A stretch of 64,000 nucleotides of DNA from Thinopyrum elongatum (Eukaryota > Streptophyta > Magnoliopsida > Poales > Poaceae), in contig CM022302.1 in NCBI GenBank assembly GCA_011799875.1, positions 201,110,086 to 201,174,085 of the forward strand. The letters are read 5' to 3'. Within the stretch, counting starts at the first letter, position 1. Each line of letters begins with the position of its first letter. The position numbers and the translations under genes are program-made. Shown here in pieces: positions 47,601 to 59,451 of the stretch. The notes beneath the pieces were generated by a model. It searched no databases. It was not told where the DNA came from and was given only the letters and a program-made list of their open reading frames with translations.

Positions 47601-47650
47601 GCAAAGATGTCCCGATTCTCACGGATGAACTCGATGAGCGCGCTTTCCTA
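44608..47650 (-). pseudogene. pol: RT, RNase H and integrase of Tat B
   Basis: Directly after TAG 47650-47648 the frame continues (ESALIEFIRENRDIFAW) and stays open for 849 codons from the first ATG at 47584. RT: WRMCVDYTDLNKACSAD, FLDAYSGYHQI, MPFGLKSA and an intact YVDDIVVK catalytic block. RNase H: IHFDGSRKLEGSGAG, NNAAEYEALLHGL, FGDSDLVAQQ. Integrase: SGHHAGS and CDGC zinc ligands, WGLDMVGPF and ITDNGT aspartates. TAG 45037-45035 (HP-TAG-SNGQAER, where Gln is usual) interrupts just before the catalytic Glu in NGQAERAN; the frame then goes on to LVLRLIQDQ and stops at the deletion junction with the LTR. Better preserved than element A. Confidence 0.92.
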
Positions 47651-48613
47651 TTTAGGATCCATATTGGCACTGATGGTGAACCGCTGAGATGAGTCGCCAG
47701 GGACAAAGTCCACCTGTCTGGTGTCATCCACCGACTTAAATTTCAACAAAGGGTCTTGCTCCGTGGTAGGCTTCTTCAGAGGTGTCATATCAGCTGGGTC
47801 AACATTATCTTTATAAAACTTAAGCTCCTCCGTAGCACAAGTAGACTCAGCATAAGCAGCATCACCTTCTTCACACTCCAAGGCAATCTTTCTATTGCCA
47901 TGGACTGTGATGGTACCCTTACGTCCTGGCATCTTAAGCTGTAAATATACATAACAAGGCCGTGCCATAAACTTGGCATAAGCCGGCCGACCAAACAAGG
48001 CGTGGTAATGGCTTTTGATCTTAACCACTTCAAACCACAAAGTTTCTGCCCTGTAATCATAATCATCACCAAAGGCTACTTCTAAGGCAATCTTACCAAC
48101 TGGGTATGCCGACTTACCAGGTACCATGCCGTGAAAGACTGTAGAGGACGGCTTAAGATCTTTATCAGTCAAATTCATACGGCGAAAAGTATCATAATAA
48201 AGGATATTGATGCTGCTTCCACCATCCATGAGGAGCTTTGTGAACTTGTAACCCCCAACCTGAGGAGCTACCACCAGTGCTAGTTGACCCGGATTATCAA
48301 CCCGGGGCGGGTGATCTTCTCTACTCCATGTGATTGGCTGCTTTGACCATCGTAAGTACTGAGGTATCACCGGCTCAACTGAATTGACTGCGCGCTTATG
48401 AACCTTCTGATCTCTCTTGCAAAGGCTTGTGGTGAAAACATGATATTGGCCATTGTTGAGCTGTTTCGGATTACTATGATATCCTGACTGTTGTTGCTGG
48501 TTACCCTGACTGGGCTGCTGATTATAACCACTCTTTACCCTGTCCTTAATATCCAGAACTTGAGCCGCCGCCGCCAAAGCCGGGCCCCTGTGAACCGGAT
48601 CCTTACCCGCCAT
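47648..48613 (-). pseudogene. Protease region of Tat B
   Basis: Frame +1 relative to gag, entered near GGG-TAA-G at about 48603. Linker VLDIKDRVKSGYN, then WSREDHPPRVDNPGQLAL, and the protease active site LMDGGSSINILYYDTF; LFGRPAYAKFMARPCYVYLQ is the conserved strand after the flap. Ends FTISANMDPK, then TAG 47650-47648, the same place at which element A has a TAG. Without readthrough or suppression RT would not be made. Confidence 0.85.
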
Positions 48614-49862
48614 GCGGGCTGTTGTTATTATTATGATTCTGATGAAGGCCGGAATTCTTGTATTCCTTCATAATAAAGCAATCCTTCCACAAATGACCCG
48701 CCGGCTTATTCGAAAGACCGTGTTTCGGGCAAGGCTCATTAAACATCGCCTCAAGGTTAAACCTCGGCCCTCCAAACTGTGGTGGTTTTCCCTTACGACG
48801 CTGACTGTTATGCTGTGCATTGGTATTAGCCACAAAATCTGACCCGCCATCGGTTTGCTTGCGCTTACCGTTGATGCTCTGATTATGTCTTGTTATATTC
48901 TGCTGCTGACCTTTACCATTGTCGTTCTTCTTCCCCTTGCTAGATTTCTCCTCATCAGATCCAGGGTCCTTGGTGTTGTCTAAATCAGCATACTTGATGA
49001 GAGCCGCCATAAGCTCTACCATGTCATTGCAGTAACGTTTAAGCCGCCCTAGCTTTTGCTTGAGAGGTGTAAAGTGACAGTTCTTCTCCAGAATCAAAAC
49101 GGTTGAGCCGGCTGCGATGCAATCCGATGATTGGATAATGGCTGAGACCCGGTAGACCCAATGGTGAGCCGACTCATCCTCTCGCTGTATACAATTGTCC
49201 AGATCAATGATCAACAGCGGCTGCTTACATGTTCCTTTAAAATTCTGAATAAAACGTGCTTTCAACTCAGCCCATGAATTAACGGAGTTGGCAGGTAGCC
49301 CTTTCAACCAACTTTGAGCCGGCCCATCCAACATCATGGTGAAGTACTTGGCACACACAGCATCGTTAACATCTAACATCTCTATGGCCAGTTCATAGCT
49401 CTCAATCCAAGCCTCAGGCGGAAGATCAGCTGTATAATTAGGCACCTTACGAGGGCCTTCAAATTCCTTAGGCAGGCGCTCATTGCGCAGAGCCGGCACT
49501 AAACACGGTACCCCAACTGATCTGGAGGTCATCCCAGCCTCCATAGATACAGAAGGATTTAACTGCAACTGCTGGTGAGCTCCCAATTGAGCTGCCAATT
49601 CTGCCTCACGACGTGCTCTAGCCTGATCCACCAGACCCTGAGCAGCATTATGATCATGGGGTGGGTTATGCCCGCACAACGGGTCATCAGTTCGGGGCGG
49701 GTTATGATGCCGGTCGCTGCTGGAAACCACCGACGATTCAATACGTCGGCTATAGCTGCGACTCTGACGAGGAGTTGAATGAATACGATCGCGACTATAC
49801 GAATAAGCCGCGTGCTGTCTTACCGCTGTTTGAAGGAGCTCAACCAAATTACGGGTTTCCAC
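48603..49862 (-). pseudogene. gag: gag of Tat B
   Basis: 419-codon frame. Arg/Ser-rich N-terminus, a helical region (LVDQARARREAELAAQLGAH), then the retrotransposon gag domain (KYFTMMLDGPAQSWLKGLPA, SWAELKARFIQNFKGTCKQP) and a Cys/His tail (FNEPCPKHGLSNKPAGHLWK, DCFIMKEY) like the Tat-type knuckle in element A. Open throughout; the frame closes at TAA 48605-48603 where the protease frame begins one base on. Confidence 0.9.
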
Positions 49863-49964
49863 AGCCGCCGGCGACTATCCCTCAATAGGAATCACTGCCA
49901 ATCGACTAGCTACCGCTAACATGTTGTCCATCGGATTCGAGTAATGTCCAGAGGGTGTTAGTAC

Positions 49965-51009
49965 TCATTGAGACGGGGTCATATTCTGACGGGGCGGGTC
50001 TGGTATACGAGGCTGAGACACCGCCCCGGTCACAGGTGCTTCAGTGGCCCGGGTCACACCGGGCGAGTTACTTGGTCCGGCTCCTGGTGTACTAAAAAGG
50101 TTCCGCCCCTCAAACTGCGAAGGTAGACGGCTCTGGTGCCTGCTTCGAAGGACTGCATTTGATGCGTTCTGATCCAGATCTAAACGAAAAGCCTCCGCCC
50201 TTATTCGCTGCATCTCAGCCTCCAGGGCGGCTCGCTCTGTGGCCATCCTAACATTTTCTGCCTCAAGGTCTTCTCGGGCCTTGGCCACCTCGTCCCGCAG
50301 CTTTGCAACCTCCGCATTATGCTGCACTTGATTCGCTGGAGTCACCTCTATGGCCAGCAGAGTTGCCAAAGCATCCAAGAGTTCAGATAAGACTTGAGCC
50401 GGTGGACGGGCAGAGCCGCTCACCCCAGCTATTGCAGCAGCAGTTGAGTCAGACATCATAGCCGTGGCAGTTGAGGATTGTAACACTGGCTGCGTGCCAG
50501 CCATGAAAATAGCGGCCCTGCTCGACGACTCATAGGGGTCCGAAATACTGTCGCCATCGGAATAACCCCCAAGCCCGCCGTCTTGAAGTTGATAGATTGA
50601 CTCGGTTTCGCCGGTTGAGGATTCATCACCTGAATAGATGGCCATCTCTCCACCAGATATAGATCCTTCCTCAAGACCCGCCCCATGAATGAAGCCAACG
50701 AAAGCGCGCTTTCGGCCGAGTTGAGCCCGGGTGGGTTGCGTGTGCCGAGCCGTCTCGATGACATCGGCGCAGGAATCTGGCTCAGGCTCTGACTCGCCGA
50801 TCTTGCCGATGAAGACATGAATTCCGCCGAAGGGGACCCGGTACCCGTACTCGATTGAGTCGGCCTCGGGGCCCCATCCTGCGTCGTCGATGATTATCTT
50901 GCCGCGGTGACTCTTGGTCATCTGGCCCACGGCATATCCTTTTATCCCTGAGAAGTTGCCCTTCAAGAACTCGAAACCACCATGCTTAGGCTTCACGGTG
51001 GGTGGCAAC
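49965..51009 (-). CDS. ORF1 upstream of gag in Tat B
   Basis: Open minus-strand frame that runs without a stop from the LTR (in-frame ATGs at 51110 and 51065 lie inside the LTR) to 49965. Residues after the LTR: LPPTVKPKHGGFEFLKGNFS, then GYAVGQMTKSHRGKIIIDDA, acidic/Ser-rich middle, and a Glu/Arg-rich predicted coiled-coil (LRDEVAKAREDLEAENVRMA). Tat/Ogre elements often carry an extra ORF1 of unknown function before gag; this fits by position. Its true start is probably lost, as the LTR abuts coding DNA with no primer-binding site. Confidence 0.55.
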
Positions 51010-51287
51010 TGTCGTGGGTTTATCACGGCAGATGCCCTAGTGAAAGGACTTAGGTGTGGAGCCATCGCAATGTAGGTTAGCTCAAAGGGGTTGAACAGGA
51101 CAAAGGACACAAAGGATTTACCCAGGTTCGGCCCCTCACAACGAGGTAAAAGTCTACGTCCTGCTTCTAGTTGTATTGCTTGAGTTTTGATTACAAGGGA
51201 GCGAATACCCTTGACCTAGCTCTCGATCGATCGTTTCTTGGCCTAAGCCGCCGTCGGGTCTCGCCTTTATATACACAGGTCGAGGCC
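51010..51287 (-). repeat. 5' LTR of Tat B, left portion
   Basis: Matches 44237-44514 closely. Interrupted after CGAGGCC by the TGATACGTCTCC start of the nested element; the rest is at 59199-59451. Confidence 0.92.
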
Positions 51288-52876
51288 TGATACGTCTCCA
51301 ACGTATCTATATTTTTGATTGTTCCATGCTGTTATATTATCATTCTTGGATGTTTTACAATCATTTTATAGTCATTTTATATCATTTTTTGGTACTAACC
51401 TATTGACATAGTGCCCAGTGCTAGTTGTTGTTTTCTGCATGTTTTTTACATCACAGGAAATCAATACCAAACGGAGTCCAAACGCAGCGAAACTTTTTGT
51501 AGATTTTTTTGGACCAGAAGGCATCCAGTGGGCCGGAGAAGCACCTGGGGGGTGCTCCGAGGGGAGCACAACCCACCGGGGCGCGCCTGGACGCCCAGGC
51601 ACTCCCAGGTGGGTTGCGCCCACCTCGGCCGCCTCCTGCACCGCCTCTTTTCTCTATAAATACCCCAATCTTCCAGAAACCCTAGGGGAGTCGACGAAAA
51701 TCAATTCCAGCCACCGCAAGTTCCAGAAACACCAGATCCAATCTAGACACCATCTCGGAGTCATCATGTCCATTGGTGCCTCTCCGATGATGCGTGAGTA
51801 GTTCTTTGTAGACCTACGGGTCCGTAGTTAGTAGCTAGATGGCTTTCTCTCTCTCTCGTTTGATTGTCAATACAATGGTCTCTTGGAGATCCATATGATG
51901 TAACCCTTTTTGCGGTGTGTTTGTTGGGATCCGGTGAACTTTGGGTTTATGATCAGATCTATGTTTTTATCCATGAAAGTTATTTGAGTCTTCTTTGATC
52001 TCTTATATGCATGATTGCTTATAGCCTCGTATTTCTTCTCTGATATTTGGGTTTTGTTTGGCCAACTTGATCTATTTATCTTGCAATGGAAAGAGGTGCT
52101 TTGTAATGAGTTCGATCTTACGGTGCTCGATCCCAGTGACAGAAAGGGAAACAACACGTATGTATCGTTGCTATTAAGGATAACAAGATGGGGTCTATTT
52201 CTACATAAATAGATCTTGTCTACATCATGTCATTGTTCTTATTGCATTACTCCGTTTTTCCATGAACTTAATACACTAGATGCATGCTGGATAGCGGTCG
52301 ATGTGTGGAGTAATAGTAGTAGATGCAGGCAGGAGTCGGTTAACTAATCTTGGACGTGATGCCTATATAATGATCATTGCCTGGATATCGTCATGAGTAT
52401 TTGAAGTTCTATCAATTGCCCAACAGTAATTGTTTTCTCACCGTTTGCTATTTTTCATGAGAGAAGCCACTAGTGAAACCTACGGCCCCCGGGTCTCTTC
52501 TTTAATATATATGCCTTTGCGATCTATTTTTATTTGCTTTTGTTTTCAGATCTATATTTCCAAAAACCCAAAAATGCCTTGCTGCACTTTATTTTATTTT
52601 GCATTTATTCGAGATCTATTTATCCAATCTATTACAACTTACTCCCGTCCACTAGCCATCTCTGGCGCCATTGCCCGAAAGTGATTGACAACCCCTTTAG
52701 TACGTCGGCTTGCGAGTATTTGTTATTTGTGTGCAGGTACCATTCACGTAGTGTTGCATGGTTCTCCTACTGGTTCGATAACCTTGGTCTCATCACTGAG
52801 GGAAATACCTACCGTCGATGTGCTGCATCATCCCTTCCTCTTTGAGGAAATACCGACGTAGTTCTAGCAGACATCA
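51288..52876 (+). repeat. 5' LTR of nested element
   Basis: 1589 bp, TGATACGTCTCC...GACATCA. TATA box in CTCTATAAATACCCC at about 51652-51666. Contains a TGGCGCCATTGCC string at about 52670 that echoes the primer site. Confidence 0.93.
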
Positions 52877-52887
52877 AAAGGAATTTC

Positions 52888-52905
52888 TGGCACCGTTGCC
52901 GAGGA
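52888..52905 (+). other. Primer-binding site, tRNA-Asp type
   Basis: TGGCACCGTTGCCGAGGA, 11 bases after the LTR. It closely resembles the TGGCGCCGTTGCCGGGGA used by Athila elements with a tRNA-Asp primer, with two differences. Confidence 0.75.
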
Positions 52906-53093
52906 GACATCATCAACATCTATCAGGTTCCTAATCACAAATCTCATCTCCTCGCAATTTACATTATTTGCCATTTGCCTCTCGTTTTCCTCTCCCCCAC
53001 TTCACAAAAATTTGCCGTTTTATTCGCCCTCTTTTTCGTTCGCCGTTTTCTCGTCAGATCTGTTTTTGAGTGCAATCATGTTGCGAAGTCACC

Positions 53094-55174
53094 ATGACTC
53101 AAGAGAACACCAAGTTGTGTGATTTCTCAAATACCAACAACAATGATTTTCTTAGAACTCCGATTGCTCCTCCCGCCACTAGTGCGGAGACTTGTGATAT
53201 TAATACTACTTTGTTGAATCTTGTTATGAAAGATTAATTTTCCAGTACTCCTAATGAGGATGCCGCATCCCATCTTAACACATTCGTGGAATTGTGTGAT
53301 ATGCAAAAGAAAAAAGATGTGGACAATGATGCTGTGAAGTTGAAGTTATTCCTGTTTTCTTTGCGGGATCGTGCCAAAATTTGGTTTTCTTCTTTGCCTC
53401 ACAATAGTATTGATTCTTGGAATAAGTGCAAAGATGCTTTCATTACTAAGTATTTTCCACCCGCAAAAATTATTTCCCATAGAACCCAGATCTTGAATTT
53501 CAAGCAACTTGAACATGAGCATGTTGCACAATCTTGGGAAAGGATGAAATTGATGCTAAGGAATTGCCCAACTCATGGGTTAAATCTTTGGATGATCATA
53601 CAAATTTTTTACGTGGGGTTGAATTTTGTTTCTCGCAATCTTTTAGATTCCGCCGCGGGTGGTACCTTTATGGAAATTACTTTGGGTGAAGCCACTAAAT
53701 TGCTTGATAATATCATGGCAAATTATTCACAATGGCATACCGAAAGAGCTCCTACTAGTAAAAAAGTTAATTCGGTTGAAGAAATTTCTTCTTTGAGTGA
53801 AAAAGTTGATGCTCTTATGAAATTGGTTGCTAATAAAAGTGGTCCTATTGATTTTAATGATGTGCCTTTGTCTACTTTGATTGAGCAAAATAGTGATGCC
53901 ATAGATGTGAATTTTATTTCGCGAAACAATTTCAATAACAATGCTTACAGAGGTAATTTTAATCCTAGGCCTTTTCCTAGTAATTCCTCTAATAACTATG
54001 GTAATTCCTATGGTAATCCTTCTTACAATAATAATAGGAACACCTCTGATCTTGAGAATAATATTAAAGAATTTATCAATACTCAAAAAGTTTTCAATGC
54101 TACAATAGAAGAAAAGTTGAATAAAATTGATGATTTGTCTAGAAGTGTTGATAGAATCTCTCATGATGTAGAAAATCTCAAGATGAAATTTTTTGTGCCT
54201 AAGGTTGAAGAATCAATTAAAGCTCTTTATGTTTCCATGGATGAAAGTAAGAAAAGAACCGCTATGCTTAGAGCTAGAAGAGAATTTTTAGAAAAGGCGT
54301 TTTCTAGTGATTGCTTTCACAAAAGTGATGAAGATCTTAAAATGATTGGTGTTTTTTCTATTGATTCTTTGTTTAGTAAAATTAAGATTGATGAAAAAGG
54401 GAATGGATAAGAGTCAACTTTAGTTAGAAGGCGTCCCAATAATTCAGAGGGTGAAAATCTTGTTGAGAAAATTGATAAAAGTGGGTTTGAAGAGGTCAAA
54501 ACTTTAGTTAGTGATGTGCCCACTCTTTTGGATTACAAAGACTTTAATTATGATAGTTGCTCTTTGATTGATTGTATTTCTTTGTTGCAATCCATGATAA
54601 ATTCACCCCATGCTTATGAACAAAATAAAGCTTTTACTAAACATATTGTTGATGCTATGATGAAGGCTTTATAAGAAAAGTTGGAATTAGAGGTTTCAAT
54701 TCCTAGAAAATTACATGATGAATGGGAACCTACTATAAAAGTCAAGATTAAAAATTATGAGTGTTTTGCTTTATGTGACTTGGGTGCTAGTGTTTCTACA
54801 ATTCCGAAATCTTTATGTGATGTGCTTGGTCTTACCGATATTGAAGAATGCTCTTTAAATTTGCACTTGGCGGATTCTACTATTAAAAAGCCTATGGGAA
54901 AATTAATGATGTTCTTATTCTTGCAAATATGAATTATGTGCCCATAGATTTTATTGTTCTTGATATTGATTGCAATCCGTCTTGTCCAATTATTCTTGGT
55001 AGACCGTTTTTACGTACTATTGGCGCCGTGATTGATATGAAAGAAGGCAAAATTAAATTTCAATTTTCACTAAGGAAGGGTATGGAACACTTCCCTAGAA
55101 CAAGAATTAGGCCACCATATGAATCAATCATGAGGGCATCTTATGGATCTAGAACCAAAGATGACAATACTTAG
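53094..55174 (+). pseudogene. gag-protease polyprotein of nested element
   Basis: One frame from ATG 53094 (MTQENTKLCDFSNTNNN) carries gag and protease, broken by in-frame TAA at 53235, 54408 and 54672. Gag core: FLFSLRDRAKIWFSSLPHNS, SWNKCKDAFITKYFPP, with FMEITLGEATKLLDNIMANY after it, then an Asn-rich stretch and coiled-coil-like region (LNKIDDLSRSVDRISHDVEN). Protease: LCDLGASVSTIP active site near 54780; a frameshift at about 54903-54908 moves the second half (MNYVPIDFIVLDID, CPIILGRPFLRTIGAVID) into another frame. Ends at TAG 55172-55174. Typical Athila-type gag-pro. No downstream pol. Confidence 0.88.
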
Positions 55175-57598
55175 ATCCTTGCTTTATGCCTAGCTAGGGG
55201 CATAAAACGATAGCGCTTGTTGGGAGGCAACCCAATGAATAAAATTTATTTTTTGCCTTTTGATTTCTGTTCTTGAGTGTTAGCATAATAATGCTACTGT
55301 TATTATTGAGTTTTTTGTGTTTTAATTAGTGTTTGTGCCAAGTAAAGCCTTTAGGATTGATTTGGGTGATAGTTGATTTGATCTTGTTGGAAAACAGAAA
55401 CTTTTGCGTCCAGAAAAATAATTGTTTAGAATTACAAATGCGACTAAAAATTCTGAATTTTTTAAAAAAGATTTATATACAAATTTTCTCTGTTTTCCTA
55501 ATTTTTCAGAAATTTTGGAGTTACAGAAGTATTTGAAATATTCAGATTTCTACATACTATTCTGTTTTAGACAGATTCTGTTTTCTTTGCGTTGTGTGCT
55601 TGTTTTAATGATTCTATGGTTTTCTTTGAAGAGTTTTTGCCATAGAAAAGTTGGAATACAGTATATATAATGCAAGAATAAAATATGAATTGGTTTGCTA
55701 AAGCACTTATAGTAGTGATTTGTTTTCTTATACTAACGGATCTCACGAAGGTTTTGTTGAGTTTTGTGTGATTGAAGTTTTCAAGTTTTGGGTGATTTTA
55801 CGATGGATGAACGAATAAGGAGTAAGAAGAGCCTAATCTTGGGGATGCCCATGGCATCCCAAGCTATTATCCAAAGAGAAGCAAGCAACTAATCTTGGGG
55901 ATGCCCGTGTGGGATCCCCTCTTTCTTCTAACGACCATCGGTATTTTACTCGGAACTATATTTTTATTCGTCACATACTATGAGTTTTGCTTGGAGCATC
56001 TTGTATGATATGAGTCTTTGCTTGTTTTGATTTTTGTTTTAAGTCTTGAATCCTTGCTGGACACACCTATTTGAGAAATCCAAAATTATGCCATGACTTG
56101 TTAGAATTGCTCTCTATGCTTCACTTAAATCTTTATGAGCTATGGAAATGCTCTCATGCTTCACTTTGATTTATTTGGGAGTTAGTATTTTTTTTAAGAA
56201 ATTCTCTCTTGCTTCACTTAAATTAATTTGAGAGAAAGAAATATTATGCTCATGATCTTCACTTATATTTGTTTGAGCTTATCAAAAGCAACACATGAAA
56301 ATTAGTCCCAAAGTGATAGATATCCAAGAAGGATATAATAAAAACTTTCATGAAGATCATTGGACAAAATAAACTTGATTCCTTGTAATAGTTTTGAGAT
56401 ATGATGATGTGATATGTGAGTTATGTTGATGAGTAATTATGCTTTAGTAAGAATATTGGTGTTAAGGTTTGTGATTCCCTATGCATGCACGAAAGTCAAT
56501 AGTTATGCAATGAAATTATATCCTACTTGTGGTGCATTATTCGGTGTTAGTTATGCTTAATACTCGCTTATGAGATTTTTTGTTTCTTGGTTGGTCGCTT
56601 CTCAATCTTTTGCTAGCCTTCATTTTGCACTAAGTATGATCACTACTTGTGCATCCAAAACCCTTTAAACCAGTTTGCCATATGAGTCCACTATATCTAC
56701 CTATATGCGGTATTCTTTTGCTGTTCTAAGCAAATTTGCATGTGCCATCTCTAATTTTCAAAATAAATTTCTCTTTTGTGTGCTCGTATCGCTCGCGAGG
56801 CGGTGAGGGGTGGCTGATATTTTCTATGCTAGATGTGTTATTCTCACGATGAGTGTTTATTCACTTGTCATTGCACGAGAGTAAGGCAAAGGTATTAGGG
56901 ATGCCCAGTCCCAAAATGAATAAATGAATTTACTTTATGTTGTCAAATAATAAATTGCTTGGAAAGTGTTGGTATGGAGGGCACCCGTGGATACGGCTAG
57001 CCATGGAAAGTGAAATAAATGGTGGAAAAAGGAATAAACTTTATTTTCTGTTTGGGAACCGCCTATGATATATCTAGCATGGAAAGTGTGGGGAACTCTA
57101 AGTCGTTTTTGTTGGTGGGAAAAGTATGCCTCTCAAAATGTTTTTTATCTCTCAATTTAAGCTTTGAGCTCTGGCACCTCTACAAATCCCTACTTCCCTC
57201 CGCGAAGGGCCTTTCTTTTACTTTATGCAATTTTTATTTTGAGTCTCCATCTTCTCTTATAAAGCACCAACTAAGGGGCACTATGATCGTACTTGAGCAT
57301 TGGGTATAGCTAATATGCGAGTGTGTTTCATGAATGGATCAATGATTGAGCATAATGGGCTAGGGATAACTTATTTTAGCGTTGATATTTTGAAAGACAT
57401 GGTTGCTTGTTGATATGCTTGAGTATTTAAGTTATCATGTCAAAACTAGACTATTGCTTTGAACCATATAAAAGTCCAAATGTCCATGCTATAAAGAAAA
57501 GAATATGTGATGAACATGTTAGGCAGCATTCCACATCAAAAATTCTGTTTTTATCATTTACCTACTCGAGGACGAGCAGGAATTAAGCTTGGGGATGC
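55175..57598 (+). other. Non-coding internal region of nested element
   Basis: 2.4 kb without RT, RNase H or integrase motifs on either strand. It begins with a GCGCTTGTTGGGAGGCAACCC block seen just after gag-pro in related Triticeae elements. GGGGATGCCC(A/G)TG(T/G) occurs twice (55,842, 55,897) and GGCACCTC/GGGCACC near 56,980-57,180. Ends with AAGCTTGGGGATGC (57587-57598), the likely polypurine tract. Confidence 0.75.
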
Positions 57599-59193
57599 TG
57601 ATACATCTCCAACGTATCTATAATTTTTGATTGTTCCATGCTGTTATATTATCATTCTTGGATGTTTTACAATCATTTTATAGTCATTATTTATCATTTT
57701 TTGTTACTAACCTATTGACATAGTGCCCAGTGCCAGTTGTTTTTTTCTGCATGTTTTTTACATCACAGGAAATCAATACCAAACGGAGTCCAAACGCAAC
57801 GAAACTTTTTGTGGATTTTTTTGGACCAGAAGACATCTAGTGGGCCGGAGAAGCACCTAGGGGGGGGTGCTCCAAGGGGAGCACAACCCACCGGGGCGCG
57901 CCTGGAGGCCCAGGCGCGCCCAGGTGGGTTGTGCCCACCTCAGCCGCCTCCCACGCCGCCTCTTTGCTCCATAAATACCCCAATATTCCAGAAACCCTAG
58001 GGGAGTCGACGAAAATCAATTCCAGCCACCGCAAGTTCCAGAAACACCAGATCCAATCTAGACACCATCTCGGAGGGGTTCATCATGTCCATTGGTGCCT
58101 CTCTGATGATGCGTGAGTAGTTCTTTGTAGACCTACGGGTCCGTAGTTAGTAGCTAGATGGCTTTCTCTCTCTCGTTTGATTGTCAATACAATGGTCTCT
58201 TGGAGATCCATATGATGTAACTCTTTTTGCAGTGTGTTTGTTGGGATCCGATGAACTTTGAGTTTATGATCAGATCTATGTTATTATCCATGAAAGTTAT
58301 TTGAGTCTTCTTTGATCTCTTATATGCATGATTGCTTATAGCATCATATTTCTTCTCCGATATTTGGGTTTTGTTTGGCCAACTTGATCTATTTATCTTG
58401 CAATGGGAAGAGGTGCTTTGTAATGGGTTCGATCTTATGGTGCCTGATCCCAGTGAAAGAAAGGGAAACGACACGTATGTATCGTTGCTATTAAGGATAA
58501 CAAGATGGGGTCTATTTCTACATAAATAGATCTTGTCTACATCATGTCATTGTTCTTATTGCATTACTCCATTTTTTCATGAACTTAATACACTAGATGC
58601 ATGCTGGATAGCGGTCGATGTGTGGAGTAATAGTAGTAGATGCAGGCAGGAGTCGGTCTACTAATCTTGGACATGATGCCTATATAATGATCATTGCCTG
58701 GATATCGTCATGAGTATTTGAAGTTCTATCAATTGCCCAACAGTAATTGTTTTCCCACCGTTTGCTATTTTTCTCGAGAGAAGCCACTAATGAAACCTAC
58801 GCCCCCCGGGTCTCTTCTTTAATATATTTTCCTTTGCGATCTATTTTTATTTGCTTTTGTTTTCAGATCTATATTTCCAAAAACCCAAAAATACCTTGCT
58901 GCACTTTATTTTATTTTGCATTTATTCGAGATCTATTTATCCAATCTATTACAACTTACTCCCGTCCACTAGCCATCTCTGGCGCCGTTGCCTGAAAGGG
59001 ATTGACAACCCCTTTAATACGTCGGGTTGCGAGTATTTGTTATTTGTGTGCAGGTACCGTGCACGTAGTGTTGCGTGGTTCTCCTACTGGTTCGATAACC
59101 TTGGTCTCATCACTGAGGGATATACCTACCGTCGCTGTGCTGCATCATCCCTTCCTCTTTGGGGATATACCAACGTAGTTCTAGCAGACATCA
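57599..59193 (+). repeat. 3' LTR of nested element
   Basis: 1595 bp, TGATACATCTCC...GACATCA, very similar to the 5' LTR with scattered substitutions and a few short indels, indicating a fairly recent insertion. TATA-like CTCCATAAATACCCC at about 57968. Confidence 0.93.
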
Positions 59194-59198
59194 AGGCC

Positions 59199-59451
59199 CG
59201 AGGCTTACAAGAGTCTGAGCCGGATCACACAACGTGACCGGCCGGGTATCTATATTGCCTTGTCTTAACAGACAAGTCATCGTATGGCGGTTTACATATC
59301 CAGGTCTTGGGCCAGCCCCAGGCCCGCTTCTATGAGTCGCCGTCTTCTCAGTCTGCCTTCTTAGGCCTCTTGGGCCTTCTTCATATAAGTCGCCAATGGT
59401 GTAACCCGGCCGCTCCTGGGCGGGTCACACCTCGGGGTTATATCCCCAACA
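59199..59451 (-). repeat. 5' LTR of Tat B, right portion
   Basis: Continues the LTR after the nested element and ends CCCCAACA before CCCAT. Positions 59292-59451 have no counterpart in the truncated left LTR. Confidence 0.9.

Larger units (their letters stand above)
51288..59193 (+). mobile_element. Nested Athila-like gag-pro element, non-autonomous
   Basis: 7906 bp bounded by TGATACGTCTCC...GCAGACATCA with 5-bp target duplication AGGCC (51283-51287, 59194-59198) inside the Tat B LTR. LTRs 51288-52876 and 57599-59193. It has a primer site, a gag-protease frame and a purine-rich tract, but no RT, RNase H or integrase motif in the remaining 2.4 kb. The intact target can be read in the other Tat B LTR (GTCGAGGCCCGAGGC), confirming the insertion. 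Family looks like Sabrina/WHAM-type Triticeae elements (name unverified). Confidence 0.92.
44237..59451 (-). mobile_element. Tat-lineage Gypsy element B, nested and internally deleted
   Basis: Outer boundaries TGTCGTGGG at 44237 and CCCCAACA at 59451, with target duplication CCCAT on both sides (44232-44236, 59452-59456). Coding order on the minus strand: ORF1, gag, protease, RT-RNase H, integrase. The right (5') LTR is 531 bp once the nested element 51288-59193 and its AGGCC duplication are removed. The left (3') LTR keeps only 371 bp: its inner 160 bp, the polypurine tract and the integrase C-terminus are missing. It landed in the last exon of the GRF-finger gene of CACTA-2. Confidence 0.92.
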
